Below the pieces are notes generated by a model. The model saw only the letters and a program-made list of their open reading frames with translations, did no database searches and was not told where the DNA came from. From Adineta steineri (lineage: Eukaryota; Rotifera; Eurotatoria; Adinetida; Adinetidae), in the NCBI GenBank assembly GCA_905250115.1, contig CAJNOI010000039.1, positions 186,001 through 250,000 of the forward strand: DNA of 64,000 bases, given 5' to 3'. Shown here piece by piece: positions 44,006 through 58,180 of this stretch (positions within the stretch are counted from its first letter, which is position 1; each line of letters starts with the position of its first letter). A program made the translations under genes and the position numbers.

Positions 44006-45431
44006 ATGCAATACCAATATATATTTCTTATTTTTATATCTATTTATGTCGGCATATTAAATAGTTTAAATATTCGTGAAAATGCAACGACAAAACTACC
44101 AACATCATCATCATCACCTATTATAAATCCCTATCATGCTCATGATCACATAGTTAATCCTCATAATTTTTCTTATATACATAATCCGGGATATACAGTA
44201 TGTAATAATAGTAATTCATCCGTTTATATATTGGTTTATGTTCATTCTGGTCCAACAAATTATCAACGTCGTGTTGTTATACGTGAAACTTGGTCAACAC
44301 GAACATTATTTCCTGAATTACGTCTTGTTTTTATGATTGGTAAAACTCTTGATAAAAATGTAATGAAAGCTATTGATTATGAAAATGAATTATATCAAGA
44401 TATCGTTCAAGAAGATTTTATTGATGCATATAAAAATTTAACATACAAAGGTGTTATGGCATTAAAATGGATATCAACATATTGTCCACAAACAAAATAT
44501 GTTTTAAAAGTTGATGATGATATTGTTGTTAATACATTCACATTAGTAAATCATTTAAAATTCTTAGATAAACATACTCCAAATAAACAAAATACCATAC
44601 TTTGTTTATTATGGCAAGCAATGGGTGTTATGAGAGATAGGTAAATTTGAAAATATGTATTTTTTCTTTTACAAAATATTTTTAATTTATCTAGTAAATC
44701 AAAATGGTATTTAAGTAAAGAAGATTTTCCGTTGGATAAATTTCCACCATATTGTAGTGGATCGGGTAAGAGTTACATTCATACTAATACTTGTTTTCTC
44801 TGGTGGTTTTTAAATCGATCTCAAGAGATTTTTCTTCCTGTTATAAATAATTTATTTATTCCGATAGAAAAAATACGGAGTATAGTATTGCACTAACAAC
44901 GAAAGCGTTTGCAACTCATAATTATTTATAATAAAAAAAAAACTAAATGATTTGTTTCCTGTTTTCTAGCATTTATTCTAACCGGAGACATGCCCGCAAA
45001 AATGTAAGATTTGTTTGAAACTAATTTCAATAATTTAATTACATATTATTATTTAGGTACAATGCTAGTCTTTATGTGCCATTCTTTTGGGTCGATGATT
45101 ATTATATAACTGGAGCTGTAGCTACGGCTGCTAATGTGACATATGCTCAACTTGGTTCGCTGTATACTATACCACAACAGTTAGCACATACACGTTTTAT
45201 GTCATCGAAATCATTTTATACAATTATGTTCGGACATTTTGTAAGAAATTTTTCATATTATTAAAGTGTTTTTTTTAATTTTTTTTTAATTTTTAGCCTG
45301 GTTCAATGAATAATATGCGTGAAATTTGGCGTCGAATATTAACGATGCAAAAATATAAATTTCCAGCTCGTGTAGATTTATTTACATTTAGTTGGGATGA
45401 AACAATACATCACAATGACAAAAATCAATAA
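44006..45431 (+). CDS. Beta-1,3-galactosyltransferase-family (GT31) glycosyltransferase
   Basis: Five exons (44006-44640, 44695-44765, 44970-45003, 45057-45240, 45297-45431) encode 352 residues. It is a type II Golgi protein with a hydrophobic N-terminus (YIFLIFISIYVGIL). GT31 landmarks are in order: YILVYVHSGPTNYQRRVVIR and ETW (residues about 72-95), LVFMIG, the acidic run ENELYQDIVQEDFIDAYKNL, TYKGVMALKW, the metal-binding KVDDDIVV (about residue 172), PPYCSGSAFILTGDM, and VDDYYITGAVA at the catalytic end. The family adds galactose or N-acetylglucosamine in beta-1,3 linkage; the donor and acceptor cannot be read from sequence. It converges with TRAP1, 140 bases away. Confidence 0.88.
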
Positions 45432-45571
45432 ACCTGCTTTTTTCTGTTTACTTTTTATATTTTCAATATGTTTCCATACATTTGTCAGATAGGATTATTA
45501 ATCAGTGTTGCTTCTTTTTATTTCAAGAAAAAAAAAAAGATACAAAAACAATTTGATCTTTTTTCTTTTAC

Positions 45572-48500
45572 CTAATATTTTTCAAGTACTTTTTCTAATA
45601 ATTTATTTAAACCGGTAAGCATTAAACGTGGATCTTCGACAAGACCAGCTGTAACCATTGCATTATCGATTAACTAAAATAAATCAATAATGAAGCTGAA
45701 GAAGAGGAAGAAAAAAAAATAATCTACTTGTTGAGCAAGCATTGTTGCTAATTCGGTATTAGTTGATTTTTGAAGTGTATAAAGTTTTTTAATTAATATA
45801 TGTTTTGGATTGATATCAAAATTAAGTTGAAGAACTTTATAAATTTCTTTTTGTTTATCTCGTTGAAGTAAATTTGTTTTTAAGAAATGACGAACAGCAC
45901 CCATTTCATTTGTTGTTATTATACATGGATGTTGATCAAGTTTTGTATTGATCTTAATATAGAGAATAGAATATATATACATTTTATGGAAAAAGAAACA
46001 CAATTACTTTAACATTTTTGAGTTTATCCCCAAATTGTTTAAGTAGCCATTGTTTTAATGTATTTGCTTCATCTTGAGATAAACTACGAGTATCTAAATA
46101 AAGAATACATTGAGATAATTTAAGTATTAGTAGATCAAAAGAATCAGAAAAAATCTTTATGCTTTAGAAGGTAGAATACTAATTAGGAGAAATGTCGCGC
46201 ACTACACTCATAAAAACTAAGTATGCGGTATTATCGTATGAATGAAAATAACAAGAATAATGAGATCTGTTAGTGTCAAATTGAAACATATTTCTTCTTA
46301 GAAAATTCTCATATGATTCGTAATATGTTTTAATGATACTTTTCAGGAAAGTATTTTTTAATACATCTATACTTGAGTATTCAATAAAATGATTTGATGA
46401 ATAATTAGAACACTTTGGATTATATGAGTTTACTACATAAGACATGATTAAATACTAATAAACAACTCTTTTTGTTTGAGTCACGCATGTTCTATGACTT
46501 CTATATGCAATCAAAACTAACGTATCCACTCAAAAAAAAACCTATACTTAGATTTTCATCATATTAATCAAAACTGCAAATGCTTTTTCTCGAAATCAAT
46601 CATCATTTCATTTCTACAAAACAGTCTATTCAATTTTATTACTTAAATTAGAAAACTTATAATTTGTCACTTAATATCAACAAAACTTGATACGTTTGAT
46701 AATGATATATAGAAATTTTATTCATATGACATTGAACACGTATAATATATATGCATGTATCATTACGATAAAATTTCTAACATCTCAAATAACATCAAAT
46801 TTACTTTAATAATCGATCTTACCTCCTTCAAGGATTGTATCATCTTTTTTCGTATCAGTTTCAAGTTCTGATTCAACTGATTTTAATTTTTTCTTATCAA
46901 ATTCTGCCAACTGCATAAGTAAAACTTCATCATGTGATTCATAAACAAATAAAACTTCATAGCCTTTTTGTTTAATAGCTTCATAATATGGTGAATTTTC
47001 ACATAATTCTCTTGATGGTCCAGCTAAATAATAAACATGTTTTTGATCTGGTAACATTCGATCAATATATTCTTCAAGACTAATTAATTGTCCTTGTTCT
47101 TCACGTGATGAATCAAAACGTAATAATTTTGCAATATCTTCTTTTTCACCTTGATCAGATGTTCGAACAATTCCTTCTTTAAAAAATAATTTATAATCTT
47201 CATAAAATTCTTGATATTTTTTCTTCTCTTTTTTCGATTGTTCTTGAAGAAAACGTATTATACGTTGTGTTAATAATAAACGAATTTTTCTAAATTATTA
47301 TCATAATTTATTAAGATATAAAAGAAAAAAACTAACCGAATAAGATTGCTATCTTGTAAAAGTTCTCGACTTAAATTTAATGGTATATCTTCACTATCAA
47401 CAACACCTAAGAAAATTTATTTTGATGTAGATTATTCATGAATATGAAAAATTAGATTTACCTTTGACAAATCGAAGCCAACGTGGTAAAAGTTGATTAG
47501 CTTTTGATTGAATTAATACTTTACGACTGTATAAAGCAACGCCAACATCAGATTCTTGTGTTACATCGAAAATATCTATTTAGTAAAAAAAAGAATTTAC
47601 AAGTAATGAAAAAATTGTCTATAGATTTATTGAAAAATAGTCGATTGAATAAGTATATAAATGTAATAAGAGAACTTGAATAGTTTAAAGTTATCTCATT
47701 CATTTATATTTATAGATTGATTCATGTATCTGGTCTAGCAATACTATCAAAAATTTCTCCTTTGAAAATTCTACATTATCATTGTAATGCATGATTGAGA
47801 AGATAAGACAATTTTTTCTTCATTTCGATAAAAACGACTCAGATGATTTAGATACGTTTCCAATCCAGGGCAATTTATTAGTAATATTCAATCAGAGATC
47901 TTCCAACTAGCAGTGTTTTTCTTCTAAAAACGAATGATTACTCGAGCTGTATCAAATAGTAAAACATTCTACGACTGAATCAATATTCTATATGACTTCT
48001 GAATTAATGATTAAGTTTCATTCGACTATTTTTTATTATTATTCTATATGTTGTAAACAAACTTGGTTTATATTGCGGTATATAGATAAGTGCTCGTAAA
48101 TTAATTGGTACATCAATTTTATATTGCAATGTATATCGTGGTTTATCATATTGACCAGTAACAAATCGATAGAATTCTGTATGTTCATCTTCTTTTATCG
48201 ATTTAGGATCTTCCATCCATAAAGCCTAGTTCAACAAGAAATATTATAATTAGTATTTAAAATGAAAAAAATAGACATACACGAAGATTATTAACGCGAA
48301 CATCATTAATATAAATCGGTGCTGAGACGAAATTACTATATTTCTTGACAATTTCTATTTACAAAAGAAATATATTCATATTAATTCTGCTTGTCATTTA
48401 ATTTCTCTTACGTTTAACAGTTTCTTCTTTGCTAAATTCTGAACAATCATCTCGTAAACTACATCTAATAGATGTTCCACGTTCAACATCATCAAGTAAA

Positions 48501-49557
48501 GTTTCAATTTCATATGAACCAGATCTATTGAAATTATTTTACAATTATTTATAAACAACAAACAAATGTAAATATACCCATCAGATGTCCAACGATAACC
48601 TGGTTCACCTTTTTTATACGATCGAGTTATAACTTCAACTGAGTTCGATACCTGAAATCATTTATAAAGATAAAAAATAATATTCAATATGATTTTACCA
48701 TAAATGCTGAATAAAAACCAACACCAAATTGACCTATAATTTTTCCTTCATCGGAAGCACCTTTTTCTTTTTTTAATTCTTCTAAAAATGCTTTTGAACC
48801 TGATCGAGCAATTGTACCTAAATTATCAATTGCTTCACCTTTAGTCATACCAATACCAGTGTCCTATAAACGAAAAATAAAAAAATGAATATTTATTTTA
48901 AGACAAACAATAAATCACATAATTTTCATCCTGATACAAACAGACTCAGAGTAGGTATCAAACTCTTAAAAATAACTTTAGCTGTTTGTTTTTCTCACAT
49001 TTGTTTATGTGAACTAACCTTTATTGTTAATACTTTATTAATATCATCAACTGTAATATAAATCTCACGTTTATCATCTTCAACTTGTTCACCACCAGCT
49101 GCTAATTGCACATAACGTAATTTTTCTAATGCATCATTAGCATTCGAAATTAATTCACGAATAAAGATTTCTTTATCGGAATAAAGTGATTTTGCTACAA
49201 TATGTAATAATTGTTGAGTTTCAGCTTGAAATTGATGTTTCTCTGTACCTAATCAAGCAATACAATCATTTATTTGAATGAATCAATCTTAAAAACTTTA
49301 CTTGGTGTTGATTCAACATTTACTTGTTCAGCATTTGTAGCTAAATAACGTTGAATTGGTATAGATATACGACCAACTGGTTTTTGAAGAATTAAATGAT
49401 GATAATTTGATTGATCTATAAATATGATAATCCGATTTATAAAGTAAAAAAGATCTTATTTTTTGTTTTTACTTGAAACAGTTGGTGTATAACTCTGAAG
49501 TATACGTAAAGATGTTGAAAGAACAGTTCGATGTCGAACGATCGAACGAAGATGCAT
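45572..49557 (-). CDS. TRAP1: TRAP1, mitochondrial HSP90-family chaperone
   Basis: Multi-exon gene encoding an estimated 700 residues. The N-terminus [20 protein letters not shown] is a mitochondrial targeting sequence. HSP90 ATPase motifs follow: [26 protein letters not shown] and [14 protein letters not shown]. The middle domain has [20 protein letters not shown] and [15 protein letters not shown], and the C-terminal dimer domain has [11 protein letters not shown] and a final [24 protein letters not shown]1-specific text such as [13 protein letters not shown] and RALWMEDP separates it from cytosolic HSP90 and Grp94; there is no MEEVD or KDEL end. It acts in the matrix on respiratory-chain assembly and stress control. 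Longer introns (about 46096-46822 and 47584-48068) hold no supported gene. A TTTTTTGTAG lies 10 bases before the ATG, suggesting a spliced leader. It lies 234 bases downstream of MKS1 on the same strand. Confidence 0.93.
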
Positions 49558-49791
49558 TATTTTTCTCTACAAAAAACAATTATATTCCCTTATACATTAG
49601 CATGTAAAATTATTTTTAATACGATTAAAAGACAAAAGATTAAGTATGAGTTAGTAAAATAAAAAAAAGAACAATACGCTATAATATAGACAATAAAAAG
49701 AAAACAATATGGACGGCATATATATCATTGTCATAATGTAAAAAAAATCTAGTCATCTGACTGTTATTTCAGTTGTTGATCATGAATAAAA

Positions 49792-52700
49792 TCATTCATA
49801 AGTATTTGTTTTGGGTGTAAGTAATTGTAATGTTGATTCGCGCACTTCTAATGCACGTTTTTTTGCTTGTTGGAATGCATCTATAAAGAATAAAAAGATT
49901 CAAATATTTATTCGTATTAATTATCATGTTCAGTCAATCATTGAAAATGAAACAATTTTCAAATTTTGAGATATAAATATTTGAATATCTGTTTTACTCT
50001 TTCTCATGTACATAAGAAAATAGATACAAAAGACTTTATAGAACACCATAGAAAATAATTATTCACTATTTGCTTTTTAATCTTTCATTCCATAGGCTAT
50101 TGATATATTTAGCCTTACTATTACTTCTACAACAGATCGTATCTCATTTATCTTTCGGTATTCAATTCATCGTTGTGATACGTGATTTTTTCGTTGTGGG
50201 TATAAAATGGCACACCCTTTTATGATTCAATAATTCATAAGATTTTTATCGAATGTTTACTTACCAATAGCCGCATTAATGTTTGACATGAATGCATCAA
50301 ATCTATAAAATAAATTTAAGTTAACTATTCATTATCTTCTAGATTTTATACCCATAACGATTCGCAGAACGAGCACCAACACGTTTAGTATGTTCCATAG
50401 CAAGAGATCTATATAAAATAAAAATAAATAGCGTCTAGAAATTATTTTTATGGAACATACTGTGATTGAAAAACAACGTTAAGTCGAATATTTAATAATC
50501 CTGTTGATACAGTACGAAAACCAAAACGACTTAATGGGGTGTTGTTATTCTAAATAAAAATATTTAAATTTTATTGAATTAAAAATTTTAAAATATAATC
50601 GATTACTTTTTCACTTTCAAATTGTTTTGGGATCGAAACATAACTGATATCTTCAAGTTCATTTGATCCACCAATATAAAATCGTCGTAATTCATTAAAT
50701 ATCGAATCACCACGTGGTCGCCAACATGATAATTCTTCATTATAGAATCCTAATCAATCGTAAAAATAAATTTATAAAATTTAAAACAAATAAGATGTTT
50801 ATCCTACCAGGTAAACTTGGAATGTCAATGTATGTATATCCTTCTACTCGATGACGATTCCATACATCTTGAGAAGCAACTTGAAAATAAATTTTTGGCA
50901 TACGAGGAAGTTCTATATGTACATATAAATGATAAAATAAAAAATAAAATATTTCATTTATACCATGATCAGCTGAAACAGCTGATGGTTTATACCAAAG
51001 TTCAAATTCGAATGGGTGTGAATAATAGACAACATCATCCTAAAAAAATTAATTTTTTATTCAAAAAGCTAAGTAAGATTCTGAAAACTTATTTCATTCT
51101 TTATCGATGTCTTAGCAATTAGAGCACATTTTATTAGCACAAAAAATAAATGCAAATAAGATTAGTTTTCAGTCACGAATATCTCCTTGGTTTTTTACTG
51201 GTATACTCAAATCAATAATAACTCTTGATGATAGTGTTGGGGTCAGAGAAACCTATATAATTAACGTTAACTGCTGAGCAAATAGACTTGATATCTCAAA
51301 CAATTCTGATTGACTTCAAGAGATTTTAGACAAAATAAACATCAGTAAGCTTGACTTTCTTTAAATTACTATTCTAGTTAAAATTATATTGTCACATCTT
51401 AATCAATTCTAAATAAAATAATTCATTTTGTAATAAATCGAATTTCATTATTTCTATTCGTTTGTTTTTCTTACATTTTTACTTGATTTTGTTGTACTTG
51501 CTGTATGAGTATAACCTGAAAATATCATTGAAGGTTCGGCATACCAATCTAAAACAATTCATAGAATATATATTTCATATGGAATATTTATAAATTTACA
51601 ATCAGGTAAATCCAAATAATAATAAACATAAATATTATCATATTCAAAATTTTTTCCACTAACAATTTCACCAAATACATTTAATTTAAGAACAGCAGGT
51701 GGTGGCTAAAATAAAAATCATGAAATTATCTTAAAAGTAGTTTCATCAAGTAAGTTTACCGTATCAAATTCATGTCCAACCATTTGTGCAAGATGTGTTT
51801 GTTGTCTTAAACAAACTTCATGAAATAATTTTCTTTCTTTTATTAAATCATCTATATTTATTTGTATTGAACCATGTTCCAAATAATAATGATATACTTC
51901 ATTATTCGTATTTCCTGTTTCAACAATATATGCCATTTTACCATTATTAAAATCAGGTGCTAATACAATTGTTCCATTTGAATAACTACGTACGATACAT
52001 AAAACATGTTCATTTGGTAGTTGAGGTACGACAACAAGTTGTGCTGTAGCATTATCAATAATGTCACTTAAATCAGCCATAATATACATTGTTTGATGTG
52101 GTAAAGCAGCATAATGATTTGTACGAAGATCATCAGGTGTTGGTTTTCGATTGATAAGATTTGTTTTGGGTAAATATTCTTCATCACTAAATAAATAATA
52201 AGAATAATTAATTTTCTATTTTATTTTGTTTGTTTAAACAAACCTTAATTTAAAACGTGGTTGAACAGCGCGACGTTTTCCTAAAAGTGTTCATAAGAAT
52301 TATATCAAATTCAATTGCACAGAAGTATTTTAATGACTGAAAGGAAACACAGATTAAGAACTATCCTATTTTTATTTAACGATCCTTTCGATTAAGAAAA
52401 CTATCTACTTAATTATTAGCATTTCATAAATATTTTATATATATAAAACAAGAAAATGAGGACTAAGGTTTTATATTGAAATTTTAATATTCTTCTTCTA
52501 TTAAACTGAATTCTTTGTGTTTGAAATTATTTTCTGAAGCATAAAAAGTTTCGAATGAAAGGCAATTCGCCTTTTATTGTTAATTGCATACGTCTATCTA
52601 AAACAGGACATTTTAAGTCAGCTCTCTTCATAATATAGATATAAATATCATAATTAATTGTGTTAATTTACATCACTGTTGATAGAATATGATAAAGTGA

Positions 52701-53696
52701 ATTATTAAAGTACGCGACTATTTGAAAATGTGCATCTTTAACTATCTAATTTCTTAATTTATCTGTCGTTGATAATCAATCAAACAGTGATTGTTGTTAG
52801 ATATCAATAACTATAACTAATCTGAACTATGAAGACTTCATATTTCTGACAGCTGTTGTGAATGATTAATTCTGTATTTATAATGCTTATCTTATTTATT
52901 TTTAATGATATTATTTATATAAAAATCGAAAGTATCGTTTAAAACAATATTTCTTTTGTTGATACTTACGAACATTATTAACTCCTAATGCCAACTGACT
53001 TGGTTCTTCATTTGGTGAATCAGTCATAAAATAATCGAGCTAAATTTAAAAGAGGCGTAAGATCAATTTCTATAAATAAATATATTTACATCTTTTGCAA
53101 AACAATATGGATCACTTTCAATATAAGTAAATATTCGTCCAGGTTGTTTTCGATTTGCTCTAAAAAATGCAAACTAATTTAATTCAATTCAATTGATTTC
53201 TTACTTCATTTTTTGTATATCATCATAATATTTTTGTTCAAGTGCTGTACTTTCTGGTCCAACACCTTTTCCATATGTATCAAATTCAAACTAATAAGAA
53301 AAAATTTAACTAAATAATAAATACATAGGAAACAAAAACTAAGATCTTCCTACACGACTGAACATTTTCTGTTGCCAACCAACAAGAACTTCTTCATAAT
53401 CAGATCGTTTCGTTTCTTCTAATGCTTGTGCTACTTCGATTTTACTACTTTTCGGTTTTTCCTTTGGTTGACCATCTTTACTAAGTAAACGTGTTAAATC
53501 TTCCTCAATTTTAAGTCGTTGAAGACTTGGTAATAATGCATTCGATGTTAATCGTTCTAATTTAACTCTAGATAAAAATAAATCAATAAATTTATATAAA
53601 AAAAATGACTTAATTTTACCGAATTTTAAAATTATTCAATGGATCATTTGAATGATAAACAGCACTATTCACATCATTATCTATTATACTCGACAT
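49792..53696 (-). CDS. MKS1: MKS1, B9-domain transition-zone protein
   Basis: Multi-exon gene. The start reads MSSIIDNDVNSAVYHSNDPL and NFKIRVKLERLTS, as in vertebrate MKS1 ([23 protein letters not shown]). Further matches are VGWQQKMFSRFEFDTYG, RIFTYIESDPY, TMYIMADLSD and the B9 domain, which includes FGEIVSGKNFEYDNIYVYYY, LDLPDW, SHPFEFELWY, RVEGYTYIDIP, SCWRPRGDS, ELRRFYIGGSNELEDISYV and LSRFGFRT. The end AFQQAKKRALEVRES also fits. MKS1 forms the B9 complex at the ciliary transition zone with B9D1 and B9D2 and gates membrane-protein entry to cilia. Introns of 430-680 bases at about 51040-51473 and 52290-52970 contain nothing recognised. It is divergent from HIBCH and upstream of TRAP1. Confidence 0.92.
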
Positions 53697-53884
53697 GATA
53701 ATTTTGTCGATAGATTACTTTAAGAATAAGAATTATTCCAAGATTAAAACATGGCTTCATTATGGTATATATTGGCCTTAGTAATAACACCTGAATGGTT
53801 ATATAGTATCTTATAGATGTCGTTTATTGGTTTTTTTTGGTTCGCTAAGAATATGAATGTTAAAATATTATTTGTTTTTTAGTC
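53697..53884. promoter_or_regulatory. Divergent spacer between MKS1 and HIBCH
   Basis: Only 188 bases separate two start codons pointing away from each other, so the promoters overlap or are shared. The HIBCH ATG is immediately preceded by TTTTTTAG at 53875-53882, a probable 3' splice site for a leader. Confidence 0.5.
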
Positions 53885-55951
53885 ATGTATCGAACATTAT
53901 TAAACCGATCGTGTTTGTCTCAAATTTTTCCAAGAGTTAATATTCATTTATCAACTCCAAAAGTGGAAGAAGCAACATCAAGTAAAGATGTACAACAAAA
54001 ATCATCAACTAGTACAAATGATGAAGTTAAATTTGATTATAAGAATAAAACAGGTATTATTCAATTGAATAAACCGAAAGCTTTAAATGCATTATCATTA
54101 TCAATGATTGAAAAAATTTATCCAAAAATGAAAGTATAAAATTTATTTTATTTCTACATGTATTTTTTCTATATCGAAATAAATAATGTTTAGGAATGGG
54201 AATCAGATGGTAAAACTGAATTAGTTATTGTTAAAAGTACTATTCCGAAAGCTTTCTGTGCTGGTGGTGATATTAAAGGTAGTATGATTATTAAAATGAT
54301 TTCTTTTAATTTAAAATATTTATTCTATTTTTCAGCTATTATGAATAAAACAGCGGAAGGTAATAAACATGCAGAAGAATTCTTTCGAAAAGAATATACG
54401 CTGAATTATCTTACTGGAAATTATAAATTACCATATGTAGCTATTATAAATGGTATAACAATGGGTGGTGTACGTATAAATTAAATTCGATTAGAAATTA
54501 GTTTTTATTTCTCTTTATATTTTTAGGGTGTTGGTTTATCAGTACATGGACCATTTAGAATAGCAACAGAAACAACAACAATTGCAATGCCTGAAACAGC
54601 AATTGGTAAATAGAATTCAGTTTCTAAATAATGATTCATTTTTAATTTTTAAAGGTTTATTTCCCGATGTTGGTGGATCACATTTTCTTCCACGTTTATC
54701 AAATAATCTTGGAGTATTTCTTGGATTAACAGGTTATCGTTTACGTGGTATTGATGTTCTTCATGCTGGTTTTGCAACACATTTTGTACCAACTAATAGA
54801 GTAAAGATTTTTAAAATATTACTTTTTTATCTGATTTTTGTTTTATTTAGTTAGAAGAAGTTGAACGTAAACTTGTGGAAATACCAAAAGCAAATTATAA
54901 TTCAGTAAAAGATGTTTTGGATAAATCTAGTGAATCGGTAAGACATACTTGGATTTTATGTTAATAAAAATTTGATGGTGAGAATAGGAGTAGATTGTTG
55001 AGCATCACTTTGATATAGGATTTAAAAGAAGGAACAGCAAAATGATTTGTGTAAGATTATGTATGATTCATAGTCAATCTAATAAATATGAAAATACAAT
55101 CGAAGGTGAAACATAGGATAGAAAAGAATTGGACTTTATCATTCAATAAATATTATCGTGAAATCGAAACCCGATATAAAATGACTATGAAATACAATAG
55201 TTAATTAATATCAAACTATATAATGATAAAGTATGATTTGCTTCTTCTACATTCTCGTAATATCTATTACACGTCATAATTAACTACAATGAATATCTTT
55301 CTTTCATGATTGATATAGATGAAAAAATTTGACATACTATTAAATTCTTCTATCTATACAAGTATTATTTCTATAGTCATTATCATATAAATCTATGTAT
55401 TTTATTAATAGGTTAACTCTCATGCATCATTTAGTCTTCAAGATCAATTACCTCTAATCAATCGTGTATTTTCAATAGATACAAAAAATGTGGAAACCAT
55501 TCTTGAACGATTAAAATCTGATGGTTCAGATTTTGCATTAAAACAATTAGCAACTCTTGAAAAAATGGTTAGTTCTTCTTCGTCATCTATTTATGTTCAT
55601 ATAAAATATTATTTATAGAGTCCCACGTCACTTAAATTAACATTTGAACAATTAAAACGTGGTCAAAAGTTAGATTTAAAAGATTGTTTAATTATGGAAT
55701 ATCGTTTAGCACAAAATACTATGATTGGTCATGATTTTTATGAAGGTGTTCGAGCTGGTAAATATTTATTTATTTCATAAGCAAAAAACAAAACAAAAAC
55801 AACTATCTTTCTTTCTTTTTTTTTCAATTAAGTTCTCGTTGATAAAGATAACAAACCTCAATGGAAACCGAATTCATTAAAAAATGTTTCTGATAAAGAA
55901 ATAGAAGATTATTTTAAAAAACCTTCATCCAATGAAGATTTACAAATATAA
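53885..55951 (+). CDS. HIBCH: 3-hydroxyisobutyryl-CoA hydrolase, mitochondrial
   Basis: About nine exons encode an estimated 400 residues. The basic N-terminus ([17 protein letters not shown]) is a likely mitochondrial presequence. Crotonase-fold motifs are in order: [29 protein letters not shown] (oxyanion hole), [20 protein letters not shown], and the catalytic [20 protein letters not shown] with the Glu and Asp expected for hydrolases of this subgroup. The C-terminal half ([45 protein letters not shown]) is diagnostic for HIBCH as opposed to other enoyl-CoA hydratase-family members. It cleaves 3-hydroxyisobutyryl-CoA in valine degradation. One intron (about 54940-55411) is unusually long for the gene and holds nothing recognised. 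Confidence 0.92.
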
Positions 55952-56047
55952 TGAAAAATAAGACAAGCATTATTTATAGAAGCAAGTGAGATAATAATAA
56001 ATGAAAAAAAGAGAAATCGCGTTTGTTTTTATTATAATAAAACTGTT

Positions 56048-56413
56048 CTATGAATGATGAGGTATATTTGTATCGAGATTAATCGTTGATAATGGATTTC
56101 GTTGAAGATATTTCTCATTTTTTATTAAAAGTTTCATATTCGTTGATGATGAAATGAATGAATTTTTCATTGATGTTGTTAAATTTATAAGACATTCATT
56201 CCATTGATCATGAGATAAAAGTTCTTGTAATTGTTGAATATAAGCTATAACAAATTCCAGAAATTCTAATTCAGTTAAATATTCATTTTTTGGAATTGTT
56301 GGAACGAGTGATGCTAGTTTTTTAAATTCTTCTTCAAGTTCAGTATTATTATTGTTATGATCAGCATCATCATCATTATATAAATTAGTAGATGTCATAC
56401 TGTGTGTAATCAT
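56048..56413 (-). CDS. Id-like helix-loop-helix protein lacking a basic region
   Basis: 121 residues. The HLH region at about residues 29-66 reads FKKLASLVPTIPKNEYLTEL then EFLEFVIAYIQQLQELL. This matches Id proteins (LKxLVPTLPxNxKVSKVEIL then QHVIDYIxxLQ). Asn/Asp-rich sequence precedes helix 1, with no basic DNA-binding stretch, so the protein should dimerise with bHLH activators and block them, like Id or extramacrochaetae. Helix 2 departs from the norm (LTELEFLEF for VSKVEILQH). The ATG directly abuts TTTTTATAG, so a leader or 5' UTR intron is spliced immediately before the start. Its 3' end converges with HIBCH, 96 bases apart. Confidence 0.75.
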   Translation of the reverse strand: MITHSMTSTNLYNDDDADHNNNNTELEEEFKKLASLVPTIPKNEYLTELEFLEFVIAYIQQLQELLSHDQWNECLINLTTSMKNSFISSSTNMKLLIKNEKYLQRNPLSTINLDTNIPHHS

Positions 56414-57722
56414 CTATAAAAACAAAAAAAAATAAAGATATAGTAAGGAGAATATACATAAAAGACATCGGTATAATTCCATTTTATCTAGTATTACTAT
56501 TCGAAAATCTCTTAGTGTGTATATAGAAAAAGATCGAATCAAATCTGTTAAATACTATTATAAGTAATTCATAATATGAAAGATTAAGAGGAGTTTAATC
56601 CTTTGAGAACCGACTTATTTTGAGAAAAAATTAAACTTAGAGATTGAGAACAGATTCAAGTCGTTCAAATTTTCATCGATTTCCATTTGATTGAACGTCC
56701 TTTTTCTTGAAGTCACCTTATGTAGAATGAAACTGGTAAAGCACGAACTGTTAATTTACCTGACTTTATTTTTTTATCAATCTGTCTTTATAACGATCTG
56801 AGGGCTATATATAAGGTAATAACAGGAGCGGAAAATTCATTAGCTGGAAAGATTCCATAGATGATGAACAGGAGGAAAAATCCATAAGATTACTTGAAAG
56901 AAAGAGAAGCAAAGGAAAAAGAAAAGTCCAACACACACATATATATGTATAAGACAGAATTGAAAGATCCACGAAGCATAAATGAGAATAAGAAAAAAGA
57001 AGATACTGATCATAACATCGCATAAAATCTCAATAGCACTTTAAATTGCCACCAGTCCCGAAAAGGTGAAGAATATTTAGTGTGTTTCCCTAGTGAAACT
57101 TTTTCGAATTCACAACTCTTATAAAAGTTATAATATTCAAACGCTTTTTCTTCATTCTTACCTGTACGAGATATTTAAATCTATGTCTCATATCACTAAC
57201 AAAAAGTATGTGCATATAAATATTTTGACACTGTTCGGTCACATATAGGTGATAAAAAAAAATATTCGATTTTAACACATTTAATGCTCTTAATCCGATG
57301 AGTCTCACTTATAATCAATGTGTGAACGAAAAAAAAACATATCTTTTGTGAATATATTCTATAGATTGTCGATCATTTTTGTATCTTCTACTCGAGTTAC
57401 AACAACATTCAATAGAATCTTGTCTCTCTTCTCATTTTTTTTGTCCAGCTGTATATCTATCCTATCTGGATGTCTGTCGATCGTCGGAAAAAAGAAGGAA
57501 AAGAGAAAACACATACATATTATATGCTATCTAATCTATCATTATTATTATTCTTTATTATAAGCACGTTTGCTTTTGTATAGAAGATCATCTTTCTATT
57601 CAATTGCGTTTTCACATTATGTGACAAAATAGATTTATATTAAAATTTACCTTATTTTTTTTTCCATAATACAAAAAAAAATGTTTATGAAGCGTTCTCG
57701 ATCATATCTTTTTCAATACATC

Positions 57723-57749
57723 TATATATATATATATATATATATATTA
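57723..57749 (+). repeat. (TA)n microsatellite
   Basis: Uninterrupted alternating TA of about 27 bases. Confidence 0.95.
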
Positions 57750-58180
57750 ACTAAATGATTCGAAAATGGACATCTGTTTATGTGCACAGGCGCATGACAT
57801 GAGTTAAAAATTATCTCATTGCATGGCATATGTTTCTATTTTTGGTCAGAAGTTGTCGTTTTTTTCTCTTGAGAAAATGTGTATATGTATATTTTTTTCT
57901 CTTCTTTATATCAAATGAAAAAAAACCGGATCTGAACTAGCGACCAGATGGACACTCAAATATCGTTGAAATTTTTCGCATATGTAATCATACCCGTTAT
58001 ATGACGTTGATGAGAATTGAGTTTTGAACAGCTGTACTGTTTTTTTTGTCTAAGTTATATATGGATATGAAAAAAAGAGAGACGAGAAGAAGACAGTTGA
58101 TACGATGCAGACACCATACGCGCGCGTGTGTGTGCGAGTTAACTGTTGCTGTTTTTGCTTCCGACATTGAAAAGATGGGA

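Noticed and set aside
46179-46445. 88-codon minus-strand frame inside a TRAP1 intron
   Set aside because: Flanking TRAP1 exons join in the family alignment without it. Its composition is like surrounding intron sequence and no domain was recognised.
49792-53696. First impression of a PAF1-like or other nuclear factor
   Set aside because: The B9 domain, the TMYIMADL motif and the N-terminal SNDP/RVKLERLTS match identify MKS1.
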